From the NCBI RefSeq assembly GCF_002929555.1, contig NZ_PJJP01000025.1, positions 10,796 through 74,795 of the forward strand: a stretch of 64,000 nt of DNA. The letters run 5' to 3'. This stretch comes from Cryobacterium sp. N22. GTDB taxonomy: Bacteria > Actinomycetota > Actinomycetes > Actinomycetales > Microbacteriaceae. The position numbers and the translations under genes were made by a program. Under the pieces are notes generated by a model. It was not told the DNA's origin, did no database searches, and worked only from the letters and a program-made list of their open reading frames with translations. The first letter of the stretch is position 1. The number at the start of each line of letters is the position of its first letter. This document shows positions 1 through 8,488 of this stretch, in pieces.

Positions 1-300
1 CCTCAAAGCCCCGGATGCCCCTGGCGCTACACCCGCACAGCGGCGCCTCACCCGCACAGCGGCGCGTGCCCCGCATAGCGGCGCGTGCCCCGCATAGCGG
101 CGCGTGGCCCGCATAGCTCGGCGGGCGGGGTAGGCGCCGCTGCGCGGGTGGCACGCCACCCGCCTACCGGCGCCTGACCCGCATATCGCTCTCAAAGCCC
201 CGGATGCCCCTGGCTCTACACCCGCACAGCGGCGCCTCACCCGCACAGCGGCGCCTCACCCGCACAGCGCGCGCGAGCGGGGAGGCCGTGAGTCGCGCCA
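1..300. repeat. Tandem 19-bp repeat block with a longer direct repeat and a hairpin
   Basis: No gene is supported here. Units of the form CCCGCACAGCGGCGCCTCA or CCCGCATAGCGGCGCGTGC lie head to tail at 32-126 (about five units) and again at 221-277 (three units). A segment of about 63 bp at 2-64 recurs almost exactly at 191-253. Between the blocks, 144-152 and 155-163 form a 9-bp GC stem with a 2-nt loop, extended by GGTAG/CTACC at 129-133 and 164-168. The array may start before the window. There are no unique spacers, so it is not a CRISPR. Function unknown. Confidence 0.85.
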
Positions 301-402
301 AGGTGCACCTTCGGGCGTGCTGAAGGGGCGCAACGCCGCAATTCGCAGGCGATGCGCGCAGCGTGCTTGTCGACATCCGACCGACGGCGGCATACTCGCA
401 CC

Positions 403-843
403 ATGGACTTCCGCACCGTCATCGAGCAATCAGGTGCCACCGCCACGGGCATCCCCGTGCCAGAGGAGGTGGTCGCGGCGCTCGGCCCCGGCAAGCGGCA
501 CGCCATCACCGTCACCCTCAACGGGCACAGCTACCGCAGTTCGGTCGCACCGTACAAGGGGAAGTACATGATCGCCCTGAGCGCCGAGAACCGGGCCGAG
601 GCCGGTGTGGCCGGCGGCGACGAGGTCGACGTGACGATCGAGCTCGACGATCAACCGCGTACCGTCAACGAGCCGGAGGCCCTCACCGCGGCCCTGACCG
701 CGGATCCGGCGGCCCGGACGGCGTTCGACGCCCTCTCGTACAGCAACCAGCGCCGGCACGTGCTCGCCATCGAGGGGGCGAAGACCGACGCCACCCAGCA
801 GCGCCGCCTCGACGCCGTGCTCGCCGAACTCCGCGGCGCCTGA
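403..843 (+). CDS. DUF1905 / YdeI-OmpD-associated domain protein
   Basis: A 146-residue soluble protein. Residues of about 8-95 read as a DUF1905 beta-rich domain (motif YKGKYMIALS) and residues of about 100-146 as the short YdeI/OmpD-associated domain (motif FDALSYSNQRRHVLAI). Family members are widespread in Actinobacteria; a role in bacteriocin protection has been proposed for YdeI relatives, but no reaction is known. I chose the ATG at 403 because CATACT (391-396) lies 6 nt before it and TTGTCG (367-372) 18 bp further up, a leaderless promoter arrangement. The gene stands alone and converges on a GntR gene. Family assignment is fairly sure, function is not. Confidence 0.85.
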   Translation: MDFRTVIEQSGATATGIPVPEEVVAALGPGKRHAITVTLNGHSYRSSVAPYKGKYMIALSAENRAEAGVAGGDEVDVTIELDDQPRTVNEPEALTAALTADPAARTAFDALSYSNQRRHVLAIEGAKTDATQQRRLDAVLAELRGA

Positions 844-844
844 G

Positions 845-888
845 CCGGCCTGAACCTCTCCGGCCTGAACCTCTCCGGCCTGAACCCA
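845..888. repeat. 15-bp short tandem repeat between convergent genes
   Basis: The unit CCGGCCTGAACCTCT occurs at 845-859 and 860-874 and most of it again at 875-888. It fills the gap between the stop of the DUF1905 gene and the stop of the opposing GntR gene. Its role is unknown; I see no clear intrinsic terminator in this gap. Confidence 0.8.
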
Positions 889-899
889 GCCGCCCCCGC

Positions 900-1271
900 C
901 TAGCCGACCCGGCCCGGCAGGCCGAGCGCCGCGCGCACTATCGCCAGCGCCTCGTCGGGACCCACCCCGAGCGATTTCGCCCGATCGGCGTAGGCCACCG
1001 CGGCCAGCTGCATCTGCCGCTGCGTCGCATCCCCGGTCGCGGCGACGAACGAGCCGAGCCGCCCGCGGGTCTCGATCACTTCGTCCTGCTCGAGCGCGCG
1101 ATAGCTGCGCGCCACGGTGTTGGGCGCCAGGCCCAGGTCCTCGGCGAGGCGGCGCACGGTGGGCAGCTTGTCGCCGGGCGCGAGGGCGCCCGTGCGCACG
1201 GCCTCGATCACCTGCATCCGGATCTGCTCGAACGGGGGCGTGGTCGAGTGGGGGTCAACGACCAGTCTCAC
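900..1271 (-). CDS. GntR-family transcriptional regulator, YtrA type
   Basis: A 123-residue repressor with an N-terminal GntR winged helix-turn-helix (residues of about 10-75, motif LAPGDKLPTVRRLAEDLG) and only a short helical tail, the size of the YtrA subfamily that lacks a ligand domain. The GTG start at 1271 overlaps the stop of the upstream membrane-protein gene as GTGA, so the two are translationally coupled. YtrA-type regulators normally control the operon they sit in; here that would be the membrane protein. The perfect palindrome at 2259-2274 just ahead of the pair is the likely operator. No ABC ATPase accompanies it, unlike the classical ytr operon. Confidence 0.9.
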   Translation of the reverse strand: MRLVVDPHSTTPPFEQIRMQVIEAVRTGALAPGDKLPTVRRLAEDLGLAPNTVARSYRALEQDEVIETRGRLGSFVAATGDATQRQMQLAAVAYADRAKSLGVGPDEALAIVRAALGLPGRVG

Positions 1272-2242
1272 GGGCGGCCGCTTTCGACCGGAGCGGCTAC
1301 TCCGTGTGTGCCGCGGCGCAGCTGTGCGGCCACGTCGGGCCAGAGCCGACTGAGGTAGTGCGGCGGCCGGCGTGACTCCATCGCGACCACAGCCGCAACC
1401 GCCAAGCCCACGCTCATGACCATGAGCACGATCGACGAGGTCAGAGATACGGCCGTTGCGATCCCCGATGGGCGGGCCACCGCCGAGCTGAGGGAGGTCA
1501 GCACCACGAGCGCACTGTAAAACGCCCCTAGCGCTGGCGTCTGCACCAGTGCACGCAGCGTCCAACTGCGGAGCGCGTCGGACCACGCCAACTCCACGTC
1601 GCTGCCGGCGGGCTGGCCCCGCCCCACCAAGCGAGTCGACAGGATGCGGCCGACTCCTGCCGATGCGAGCGAGACGATCCACAGCAAAAAGCCGGGCCAC
1701 CACAGGGAAGGGATGCTCGCATCACTGCGCACGCTGTCGGGGTCAACCAGGATCAGCGCGGCCACGGCGGCGAGGGCCACTCCGCTGACACCCATGGCAA
1801 CGGGACCGCACCAGAGGTCGACGGTGGAGAGATAATCCGCACGGCTCGGCGTGGGTGCCCGCGCCACGCGAGGACGATCGCCGAGCGAGACGAGCGCCGA
1901 CCTGAACTCCGCCACGCACAGTCCGACGGCGCCGCCCAGGCCGGTCAGTACGATGATCATCAGCCCGGACCACATGCCGCCGTCCGGTGATTCCGGAAGC
2001 GCGATAAGGGAAGCGGTCGCACCGATCAGAGCGATCAGGGTGCCGACCAGCGCACCGCGGGTCCGCGAGCGGATGCGCGCGATCAGGACAGGCTCGACCT
2101 CGGGTGTGATGGCCAGGCCGGCGCGTCGGGCGGTATCTCGCAGCGCATTCGGGCCAATGGCGGCACCTGGACGAAGCTGCCACGCGAAGACGACCGTCAG
2201 CAGTCCGGCCACGACCAGCAGGGTGATCTCGTACGTGTCCAC
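1268..2242 (-). CDS. Multi-pass membrane protein of unknown function, paired with GntR
   Basis: About 324 residues with roughly eight hydrophobic helices in pairs (for example near residues 5-20, 63-85, 95-115, 150-170, 185-205 and 240-300). I recognise no catalytic motif or family. The GTG at 2242 is preferred because AGG lies 6 nt before it; an in-frame ATG two codons upstream (2248) abuts the AGG too closely. It is the first gene of a two-gene unit with the YtrA-type regulator and overlaps it by 4 bp, which suggests a regulated envelope or transport role. A DUF1648-like protein is one possibility, unproven. Confidence 0.75.
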   Translation of the reverse strand: MDTYEITLLVVAGLLTVVFAWQLRPGAAIGPNALRDTARRAGLAITPEVEPVLIARIRSRTRGALVGTLIALIGATASLIALPESPDGGMWSGLMIIVLTGLGGAVGLCVAEFRSALVSLGDRPRVARAPTPSRADYLSTVDLWCGPVAMGVSGVALAAVAALILVDPDSVRSDASIPSLWWPGFLLWIVSLASAGVGRILSTRLVGRGQPAGSDVELAWSDALRSWTLRALVQTPALGAFYSALVVLTSLSSAVARPSGIATAVSLTSSIVLMVMSVGLAVAAVVAMESRRPPHYLSRLWPDVAAQLRRGTHGVAAPVESGRP

Positions 2243-2258
2243 GGGCATCCTCGTTTGT

Positions 2259-2274
2259 TTGGTATTTGTACCAA
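2259..2274. promoter_or_regulatory. Perfect palindrome, likely GntR (YtrA-type) operator
   Basis: TTGGTA (2259-2264) and TACCAA (2269-2274) are exact inverted copies separated by TTTG. The site ends about 17 bp before the start of the membrane-protein/GntR operon, where it could block transcription start. Binding by the adjacent regulator is an inference from position and symmetry. Confidence 0.7.
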
Positions 2275-2312
2275 GCTAACAAGCCGGGGTGCGCCCGTCA
2301 AGGGCCGTGCCG

Positions 2313-2750
2313 CTACTCCGCGCTGCGGTGGATCAGCCGGGTGAGCACGATGGCACTGCGGGTGTGGTCGACGTTCGGGGCCAGTCGAACCTTTTCCAGT
2401 GCCGCCTCGAGGCCGGGGATGTCGCGGGCCCGGATGTGCACGATGGCGTCGGCGCTGCCGGTCACGGTGCCGGCGTCCACGACCTCCGGCACGCCGGAGA
2501 GGATGCGCAACAACTCGTCGGGCGCGACGGTGCCCCGGCAGAACAGCTCGACGTAGGCCTCGGTGCTCATGCCGTCGATCGACGGGTCGACCTGGATGGT
2601 GAAGCCGCGGATGACCTTGTCGGCGACCAGCCGGTCCACGCGGCGCTTCACCGCGGACGCCGACAGGCCCACAATGGAACCGATGTCTCCGTAGCCCGCC
2701 CGGGCGTTCTGGCGGAGGAGGTCGAGGATGCCGCGATCGAGGTTGTCCAT
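2313..2750 (-). CDS. Lrp/AsnC-family transcriptional regulator
   Basis: A 145-residue regulator with an N-terminal helix-turn-helix (residues of about 4-60, GDIGSIVGLSASAVKRRVDR) and a C-terminal RAM/ActR ligand domain (about 68-140). The ATG at 2750 is preceded by TACACT (2757-2762) with a 6-nt gap, a leaderless promoter pattern, so a longer reading frame reaching 2834 is not the likely protein. It is divergent from the dimethylargininase-rocD unit and probably senses an amino acid of that pathway such as arginine or ornithine; the effector is inferred from position only. Confidence 0.92.
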   Translation of the reverse strand: MDNLDRGILDLLRQNARAGYGDIGSIVGLSASAVKRRVDRLVADKVIRGFTIQVDPSIDGMSTEAYVELFCRGTVAPDELLRILSGVPEVVDAGTVTGSADAIVHIRARDIPGLEAALEKVRLAPNVDHTRSAIVLTRLIHRSAE

Positions 2751-2771
2751 TCGACCAGTGTACGCGGCGAA

Positions 2772-2794
2772 GTTGCGTGTTTGCCGCTTGCAAC
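2772..2794. promoter_or_regulatory. Possible Lrp-type operator between the regulator and ddaH
   Basis: GTTGC (2772-2776) and GCAAC (2790-2794) are inverted copies around a 13-bp centre, the loose symmetry expected of Lrp/AsnC sites. The site lies in the 220-bp divergent region just upstream of the regulator's own promoter, so autoregulation and control of ddaH-rocD are both possible. The symmetry is weak and the call is tentative. Confidence 0.35.
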
Positions 2795-2970
2795 GCGTAT
2801 TACATGCGCGGATTCGCACGAAACGTTGATTCATGCTGTGTGAGACTAGAACCGGCGTCCCTGTGTGATCTGCTCACCGATCGTACAGGGCTCACGAGAG
2901 CGACCTGGTCCGCCACCCACCCGCGTTCCGCCAACGCTTCGGCCGGCGGACCGCCAACAGAGGAGCTCCA

Positions 2971-3849
2971 GTGTCACTAGATGTCGCATCCGCTACCCCG
3001 AACGAGTCGGTCGCGCCCGCCGCGGTGACTCGCACGCCGGTCAAGCGCACGATCCTGATGTGCAAACCCGACTTCTTCACCGTCGTCTACCGGATCAACC
3101 CCTGGATGGACCCGGCCCTGCCGACCGACACGAGCCTGGCCGTCGCCCAGTGGCAGACGCTGTACGACACCTACATCGGCCTCGGCTTCGACGTGCACCT
3201 GATCGACCCCATCGACGGCCTGCCCGACATGGTCTACGCCGCCAACGGCGGTTTTGTCATCGACGGCATCGCCTACGGCGCCAACTTCACCTACCCGCAG
3301 CGTCAGCCGGAGGGCCCCGCCTACATGGACTGGTTCGGCGCCAACGACTTCGATGTGCGCGAGCCCGTCGAGATCAACGAGGGCGAGGGTGATTTCCTGC
3401 TGGTCGGCGATGTGATCCTGGCCGGCACCGGCTTCCGCAGCGCGTCGAACAGCCACGAGGAGGTCTCGGCCATCTACGGTCGCCCGGTGATCACCCTCAC
3501 CCTGGTGAACCCCAGCTTTTACCACCTCGACACCGCCATCGCCGTGCTGGATGCGTCGCCGACGTCGGGGAACGGCCACATCGCCTACCTGCCCAGCGCG
3601 TTCGACGAACCCAGCCTGGCCATCCTGCGCGAACGCTACCCCGATGCCATCATCGTCACCGAGGAGGACGCCGCGATCCTCGGCCTCAACTCCTACTCCG
3701 ACGGCTACAACGTCGTGATCGCCGCCAAGGCGAAGGACTTCGAACGCCAGTTGCGTGCACACGGCTTCAACCCGATCGGCGTAGACCTGTCCGAGCTGCT
3801 GCTCGGCGGGGGAGGAGTGAAATGCTGCACTCTGGAGCTGCGCCGATGA
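2971..3849 (+). CDS. ddaH: Dimethylarginine dimethylaminohydrolase-like protein
   Basis: A 292-residue guanidino-modifying enzyme of the amidinotransferase/DDAH fold. Family enzymes hydrolyse methylated arginine to citrulline and an amine. The C-terminal GGGVKCCTLELRR carries the expected nucleophilic cysteine, the mid-protein YHLDTAIAVLD carries the histidine, and the N-terminal VYAANGGFVIDG motif is typical. The GTG start follows AGGAG by 5 nt. It overlaps rocD as ATGA, so citrulline/ornithine-side chemistry and ornithine transamination are co-expressed, under the divergent Lrp-type regulator. Arginine deiminase-like activity is an alternative; substrate was not determined. Confidence 0.88.
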   Translation: MSLDVASATPNESVAPAAVTRTPVKRTILMCKPDFFTVVYRINPWMDPALPTDTSLAVAQWQTLYDTYIGLGFDVHLIDPIDGLPDMVYAANGGFVIDGIAYGANFTYPQRQPEGPAYMDWFGANDFDVREPVEINEGEGDFLLVGDVILAGTGFRSASNSHEEVSAIYGRPVITLTLVNPSFYHLDTAIAVLDASPTSGNGHIAYLPSAFDEPSLAILRERYPDAIIVTEEDAAILGLNSYSDGYNVVIAAKAKDFERQLRAHGFNPIGVDLSELLLGGGGVKCCTLELRR

Positions 3850-5105
3850 GCGCCCTGACCGATGCGACCGGCCTCACGGCGCAGGTGGGCCTGACCGACC
3901 AGAGCGCGGCGATCGCGCTCGAGAACGAGCACGCCGCCCACAATTACCACCCGCTGGCCGTCGTGGTCGCTTCCGGCGACGGCGCCTGGGTCACCGACAT
4001 CAACGGCAAGCGCTACCTCGACTGCCTCGCCGCCTATTCCGCGGTCAACTTCGGCCACTCCAACCCGGTGCTGCTGGATGCCGCGCGCGCGCAGCTGGGC
4101 CGGATCACCCTCACCAGCCGCGCCTTCCACAACGACCAGCTCGGCCCGTTCGTGACCGCCCTGGCCAAGCTGGCCGGCAAAGACATGGTGCTGCCGATGA
4201 ACACCGGCGCCGAGGCCGTGGAATCCGGCGTCAAGGTCGCCCGCGCCTGGGGCTACCGGGTGAAGGGCGTCGCGGCGGGGATGGCGAACATCATCGTCGC
4301 CGGCGGCAACTTCCACGGCCGCACCACCACCATCATCAGCTTCTCCGACGACGAGTCGGCCCGCGCCGACTTCGGCCCGTTCACGCCGGGCTTCCGCACG
4401 GTGCCCTACGGGGATTCCGCCGCGCTGGAGGCGGCCATCGACGAGAACACCGTGGCGGTGCTGCTCGAACCCATCCAGGGCGAGGCCGGCATCGTCGTAC
4501 CACCGGCGGAGTACCTGCCCGCCGTTCGGGAGATCACCACCCGCCACAACGTGCTCTTCATCGCCGATGAAATCCAGTCAGGCCTCGGCCGCACCGGAGC
4601 CACCTTCGCGGTGGAGCAGGCCGGCGTGGTGCCCGACCTGTACCTGCTCGGCAAGGCCCTCGGCGGCGGCATCGTGCCCGTCTCCGCCGTCGTCGGTAAC
4701 ACCGACATCCTCGGCGTGCTGCGCCCCGGCGAGCACGGTTCCACCTTCGGCGGCAACCCGCTGGCCGCCGCCGTGGGCCTGGCCGTGGTGAACCTGCTGG
4801 CCACCGGCGAATACCAGCAGCGGGCCAGGGACCTCGGCGCCCACCTGCACGAGAGGCTGCTCGGCCTGGTCGGCCACGGTGTGGTCGAGGTGCGCGGTGC
4901 GGGCCTCTGGGCCGGCATCGACATCGACCCGGCGCTGGCCTCGGGGCGTGCGGTCTGCGAGGCCCTGATGGAGCGGGGCGTGCTGGCGAAGGACACCCAC
5001 GGGTCCACCATCCGTCTGGCGCCGCCACTGGTGGTGTCGGCGGCGGACCTCGACTGGGCGGTCGACCAGCTCGCCGCCGTGCTCGAGGAGTTCGGCGCCG
5101 CATAG
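3846..5105 (+). CDS. rocD: Ornithine--oxo-acid transaminase
   Basis: A 419-residue class III PLP aminotransferase that moves the delta-amino group of ornithine to 2-oxoglutarate, giving glutamate semialdehyde. Visible marks are the LPMNTGAEAVE cofactor-phosphate region, IADEIQSGLGRTG with the PLP-contacting aspartate, and LLGKALGGG with the Schiff-base lysine. Length fits the family. The ATG at 3846 overlaps the ddaH stop (ATGA), which decides it over the in-frame ATG at 3822. Together the two genes form a short arginine-derivative breakdown unit feeding glutamate. Confidence 0.95.
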   Translation: MSALTDATGLTAQVGLTDQSAAIALENEHAAHNYHPLAVVVASGDGAWVTDINGKRYLDCLAAYSAVNFGHSNPVLLDAARAQLGRITLTSRAFHNDQLGPFVTALAKLAGKDMVLPMNTGAEAVESGVKVARAWGYRVKGVAAGMANIIVAGGNFHGRTTTIISFSDDESARADFGPFTPGFRTVPYGDSAALEAAIDENTVAVLLEPIQGEAGIVVPPAEYLPAVREITTRHNVLFIADEIQSGLGRTGATFAVEQAGVVPDLYLLGKALGGGIVPVSAVVGNTDILGVLRPGEHGSTFGGNPLAAAVGLAVVNLLATGEYQQRARDLGAHLHERLLGLVGHGVVEVRGAGLWAGIDIDPALASGRAVCEALMERGVLAKDTHGSTIRLAPPLVVSAADLDWAVDQLAAVLEEFGAA

Positions 5106-5121
5106 CGTCCCGCACCATCCG

Positions 5122-5189
5122 CGAGTTGCCCCGGTGCGGACGAGTTGCCCCGTTGCGCCGGCGCAACTCGTCCGGTTGGGGGCAACTCG
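5122..5189. repeat. Nested-palindrome element, copy D
   Basis: Outer arms CGAGTTGCCCC (from 5122) and GGGGCAACTCG (to 5189) and inner arms GGACGAGTTGC and GCAACTCGTCC are both perfect 11-bp inverted repeats around a GC-rich centre. It fills the gap between convergent rocD and lldD and may act as a two-way transcription barrier, though it lacks a T-run. Three related elements occur at 10440, 12638 and 56127. Confidence 0.85.
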
Positions 5190-5202
5190 GCGTATCCGCT
5201 CG

Positions 5203-6477
5203 CTAGAGGCGGCCGGGCAGGGCCTCCACGGCCTGCGCCGCGAGCGGGTCGATGCGGCCCAGCCGGGTGAGCTGGGTGACGTGGGAGGGGTTCAGCTCCT
5301 CGAGCGAGTTCACGCCCAGCAGCCGCATGGTGCGGGCCACCTGGTCGGAGAGAATCTGGATGGCCCGGTCGACGCCGGCCTCGCCGCCGGCCATCAGGCC
5401 GTACAGGTAGGCGCGGCCGATGAGGGTGAACCGGGCGCCGAGCGCCACTGAGGCCACGATGTCGGCGCCGCTCATGATGCCGGTGTCCAGGTGCACCTCG
5501 AGGTCGTTGCCCACCTCGCGGGCCACGCTGGGCAGCAGGTGGAACGGGATGGGCGCCCGGTCGAGCTGCCGGCCACCGTGGTTGGACAAAATGATGCCGT
5601 CCACACCGAGGTCGGCGAGCTTCTTCGCGTCGGCGAGGTTCTGCACACCCTTCACGACGAGCTTGCCCGGCCACTGCGCCTTGATCCAGGCCAGGTCCTC
5701 GAAGGTCACGGTGGGGTCGAACATGGTGTCGAGCAGTTCGCCGACGGTGCCGCTCCAGCGGTCCAGGCTGGCGAAGGCGAGCGGTTCGGTGGTGAGGAAG
5801 TTGATCCACCACTCCGGCCGCGGCAGCGCGTTCAGCACCGTGCCCACGGTGAGCTGCGGCGGGATGGAGAAGCCGTTGCGCTTGTCGCGCAAGCGCGCGC
5901 CGGCCACGGGCACGTCCACGGTCACGAGCAGAGTGTCGAAACCGGCCGCGGCGGCCCGTTCGACCAGGGCCATCGACCTGTCGCGGTCCTTCCACATGTA
6001 GAGCTGGAACCAGTTGCGGCCGTTCGGGTTGGCTTTCTTGACGTCTTCGATGGCCGTAGTGCCCATGGTCGACAGCGAGAACGGGATCCCCGCCTTCGCG
6101 GCGGCGTGCGCGCCGGCGATCTCACCCTCGGTCTGCATCATCCGGGTGAAGCCGGTGGGCGCGATGCCGAACGGCTGGGCGACGGGAGCGCCGAGCACCT
6201 CCCAGCCGGTGGAGACCGTGGACACGTCACGCAGGATCGACGGCTGGAACTCGATGTCCTCAAATGCCTGGCGGGCGCGGGTCAGCGAGATCTCCGCCTC
6301 CGCGGCACCCTCGGTGTAGTCGAAGGCGGCCTTGGGGGTGCGCTTCTTGGCGATGGCACGCAGGTCGTGGATGGTGAGGGCGGCACCCAGGCGACGCTTC
6401 TTCGCGTTCAGCTCCGGCGCCTTGAACTGCATGAGCGGGGCGAGGTCTTTGATCTTGGGCAGGCGTCGGTCAACCAT
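5203..6477 (-). CDS. lldD: FMN-dependent L-lactate dehydrogenase (alpha-hydroxy-acid dehydrogenase)
   Basis: A 424-residue FMN enzyme that oxidises L-lactate to pyruvate, passing electrons to the respiratory chain at the membrane. The active-site motif SNHGGRQLD with its catalytic histidine, the flavin segment [12 protein letters not shown] and LVVKGV with the flavin-contacting lysine are all present. The glycine-rich phosphate region reads [11 protein letters not shown], in place of the commoner DGG-RxGxD form; I have seen this form in actinobacterial relatives. It is the second gene of an operon and overlaps the LldR-type regulator by 8 bp. L-lactate produced by the nearby rhamnose pathway would be a natural substrate. 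Confidence 0.92.
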   Translation of the reverse strand: MVDRRLPKIKDLAPLMQFKAPELNAKKRRLGAALTIHDLRAIAKKRTPKAAFDYTEGAAEAEISLTRARQAFEDIEFQPSILRDVSTVSTGWEVLGAPVAQPFGIAPTGFTRMMQTEGEIAGAHAAAKAGIPFSLSTMGTTAIEDVKKANPNGRNWFQLYMWKDRDRSMALVERAAAAGFDTLLVTVDVPVAGARLRDKRNGFSIPPQLTVGTVLNALPRPEWWINFLTTEPLAFASLDRWSGTVGELLDTMFDPTVTFEDLAWIKAQWPGKLVVKGVQNLADAKKLADLGVDGIILSNHGGRQLDRAPIPFHLLPSVAREVGNDLEVHLDTGIMSGADIVASVALGARFTLIGRAYLYGLMAGGEAGVDRAIQILSDQVARTMRLLGVNSLEELNPSHVTQLTRLGRIDPLAAQAVEALPGRL

Positions 6478-7246
6478 TGTGAGTCCTGTTCTGCTCGGGG
6501 GCGAGTCGGGTCTCGGCGTAGTAGCCGGAGATGTGCGCGTGCACCAGGCCGTGCGCGCCGGCCGGGTCGGCCGCTTCGATGGCCGCCAGGATGCCGCGGT
6601 GCTCGGCGCGCAGCCGGGCCGAGGTGTCCGGCCAGGACGCCAGCCGGCCGACCCCGGCGCGCACGTAGCCCTCGATGGCCGTGCGCAGGCCCGCCATGGT
6701 GGCGATCACGACCTGGTTACCGCAGGCCTCGGCCAGCGACAGGTGGAACGCGGCATCCAGGGCGAGGAACTCGTCTTCGGTCAGGCCGGGGGCATCCATC
6801 GCGTCGAGCAGCTGCGCGCACCGGCCGAGGTCGGGGTCCTGCCGGTCCGGGTGTTGTCGGTCCGGGCGCAGCAGCGCGGCGGAGAGCACGGCCTCGGCGA
6901 GTTCGGCCGCGACGGCGGTCTCGAGGACGAGCCGGGTCTTAACGATGTCGGCCACCGGGAAGCCCTGTGCCGCGACCTGCAGGCGCATCAGGGCGCTCAT
7001 CCCCCCGCCGGGCAGCGCCACGATGATGGCCCCGGCGGTGGGGCCGGAGCCGACGTTGGTGCGCACCAGCCCGAGCACCTCGAGCACCCGGATGGCCTCG
7101 CGCACGCTCGAGCGTCCCACGCCGAGGTCGGTGGCCAGGACGCGCTCGCCGGGGAGCCGGTCGCCGGGCTTCAGCCGGCCCAACAGCAGGTCGTTCTCGA
7201 TGTGCGCGAGCACGATCTCCCAGGCTCGGCGTTCGTCGACGGTCAC
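6470..7246 (-). CDS. lldR: FadR-subfamily GntR regulator, LldR-like
   Basis: About 258 residues: N-terminal winged helix (residues of about 10-70, [23 protein letters not shown]) and an all-helical FCD ligand domain with metal-type histidines ([14 protein letters not shown] and LRAEHRGIL). The GTG at 7246 is chosen because GGAGGAGG lies 5 nt before it; the in-frame ATG at 7261 overlaps that ribosome site. The gene leads an operon with lldD and overlaps it by 8 bp. A FadR-type operator sits 60 bp upstream. By analogy with LldR it should release DNA on binding L-lactate. Confidence 0.9.
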   Translation of the reverse strand: MTVDERRAWEIVLAHIENDLLLGRLKPGDRLPGERVLATDLGVGRSSVREAIRVLEVLGLVRTNVGSGPTAGAIIVALPGGGMSALMRLQVAAQGFPVADIVKTRLVLETAVAAELAEAVLSAALLRPDRQHPDRQDPDLGRCAQLLDAMDAPGLTEDEFLALDAAFHLSLAEACGNQVVIATMAGLRTAIEGYVRAGVGRLASWPDTSARLRAEHRGILAAIEAADPAGAHGLVHAHISGYYAETRLAPEQNRTHNG

Positions 7247-7306
7247 GGTGTCCTCCTCCATTGGCGGGCTGTGGCTCTGACGTGCGGCGCCGTCGGGCGC
7301 CGACTA

Positions 7307-7321
7307 TGTGGTCTGACCACA
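7307..7321. promoter_or_regulatory. LldR/FadR-type operator
   Basis: TGTGGTC and GACCACA are exact inverted arms around a single T. The core TGGTCTGACCA matches the FadR-subfamily pattern TNGTNNNACNA. On the minus strand a TAGGCT hexamer (7323-7328) lies just upstream, so the site would cover the transcription start of lldR-lldD, giving autorepression. Confidence 0.82.
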
Positions 7322-7348
7322 CAGCCTAGCCAGCGGGCGCGCCGAATA

Positions 7349-7369
7349 CCACCCTCGACGCCAGGGTGG
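7349..7369. terminator. Terminator-like hairpin after the LysR-HTH gene
   Basis: CCACCCT (7349-7355) and AGGGTGG (7363-7369) form a perfect 7-bp stem with a 7-nt loop, 16 bp beyond the stop of the LysR-like gene on the minus strand. There is no T-run, so termination is uncertain. Confidence 0.4.
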
Positions 7370-7385
7370 ACAGCGAATCGTCAGC

Positions 7386-7751
7386 TCAGCGGGACTGGCG
7401 GCGCTTGCCGGGCGCGGCCTGGCCCTTGACGGCGGGCGCGCGACCGCGGCCCTTGGACGCCTTGGCCTTGCCGCCGCCGGATCCGCTGCTGTTGCCCGAC
7501 CCCTGGGACGGCCCGCCGGGCGGCGGCATGTGGGCGATCAAACCCTTGGCCTCGGCAAGCAGGGCGATGCCGGCCTCGGTGAGATACGGGTTGTCGGCGG
7601 CAGGCTCGAAGAGGGGAACACCGAGCTCGGCTTCCAGGGCGGCGACCGACTTCATCAGCGTCGTGCGCGACACGTTGAGGTTCTTGGCGGCGCGCGCGAT
7701 GTCGAGTTCCTCGGCGACGGCGACAAAACGCCGGAGCAGTGTGGTGTCCAC
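7386..7751 (-). CDS. LysR-type helix-turn-helix protein with basic disordered tail
   Basis: About 121 residues. Residues of about 1-60 are a clean LysR DNA-binding domain (LRRFVAVAEELDIARAAKNL then VSRTTLMKSVAALEAELG), but the ~200-residue effector domain is absent. In its place is a low-complexity tail rich in Gly, Ser, Lys, Arg and Ala ending in GKRRQSR. The GTG at 7751 has AGAGG 6 nt upstream, better placed than the ATG at 7757. The frame is intact with a proper stop, so this is a short protein and not obviously a broken gene. It could act as a DNA-binding or nucleoid-associated protein; no target is evident. Confidence 0.8.
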   Translation of the reverse strand: MDTTLLRRFVAVAEELDIARAAKNLNVSRTTLMKSVAALEAELGVPLFEPAADNPYLTEAGIALLAEAKGLIAHMPPPGGPSQGSGNSSGSGGGKAKASKGRGRAPAVKGQAAPGKRRQSR

Positions 7752-7797
7752 GGGCATCCTCTCTGCCGCACGCGCGAGTCGCGTGCCTCAGTACAGG

Positions 7798-8391
7798 CTA
7801 CGCGGTCGTGACGGACTCCACCGGTCGGCTCTGCACGCGGGCGTCGTCGAGGAGCTTCATGAACTCGCGCATCCACTCGGGGTGGTCCGGCCAGGCCCGC
7901 CCGGAGACCAGGTTGCCGTCGACGACGGCCGCGCCGTCCTCGAAGATGCCGCCGGCCAGCTCCACGTCCGGCTTCAGCGCCGGGTAGGCCGAGGAGATGC
8001 GGCCGCCCTTGAGTACGCCGGCGGCGGCGAGCAGCAGCGGCCCGTGGCAGAGCGCGGCGACGGGCGCGTTGGTGTCGAAGAAGTACCGCACGATGCGCTG
8101 GGCGTCTTCGTCGTTGCGGATGTACTCGGGCGCGCGGCCGCCGGGCACCACCAGGGCCAGGTAGTCGGCCGGGTTCACGTCCCTGAATGCCACGTCGGCG
8201 GCCAGGGTGTGGCCGAGCTTTTCGGTGTAGGTGTCGAAACCGTCCACGAAGTCGTGCACCACGAACTGCAGGGTCTTCTTCTCCGGGGCGGCGATGTGCA
8301 CCTCGTAGCCGGCCTCGCGCAGCCGCTGATAGGGGTAGTACACCTCGAGGGTCTCGGCGGCGTCTCCGGTGAGGATGATGATCTTGTCCAT
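7798..8391 (-). CDS. DJ-1/PfpI-family protein (class I glutamine amidotransferase-like)
   Basis: A 197-residue alpha/beta protein. The nucleophile elbow AALCHGPLLLAAAG holds the reactive cysteine, VVPGGRAPEYIRND is the usual oxyanion segment, and the C-terminal GRAWPDHPEWM region closes the fold. Family members act as glyoxalase/deglycase-type or stress proteins; substrate is not predictable here. The ATG at 8391 has GAGG 6 nt upstream, which places the start well inside the longer open frame. It is transcribed toward the LysR-HTH gene with a 40-bp gap. Confidence 0.9.
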   Translation of the reverse strand: MDKIIILTGDAAETLEVYYPYQRLREAGYEVHIAAPEKKTLQFVVHDFVDGFDTYTEKLGHTLAADVAFRDVNPADYLALVVPGGRAPEYIRNDEDAQRIVRYFFDTNAPVAALCHGPLLLAAAGVLKGGRISSAYPALKPDVELAGGIFEDGAAVVDGNLVSGRAWPDHPEWMREFMKLLDDARVQSRPVESVTTA

Positions 8392-8488
8392 GGCATACCT
8401 CTCTGTATGGGCCCGTTCGTGGCGTGCACGGGCACAGGGTCTGCCCGCCAGCATCCGTCGGTCCCGAGCCGGCCGCAACCCCTCCCGG

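Noticed and set aside
1-300. CRISPR array
   Set aside because: Units are directly adjacent 19-mers without spacers.
7386-7757. LysR pseudogene
   Set aside because: There is no trace of an effector domain in any frame nearby, and the frame with its tail is intact, so a short functional protein is at least as likely.
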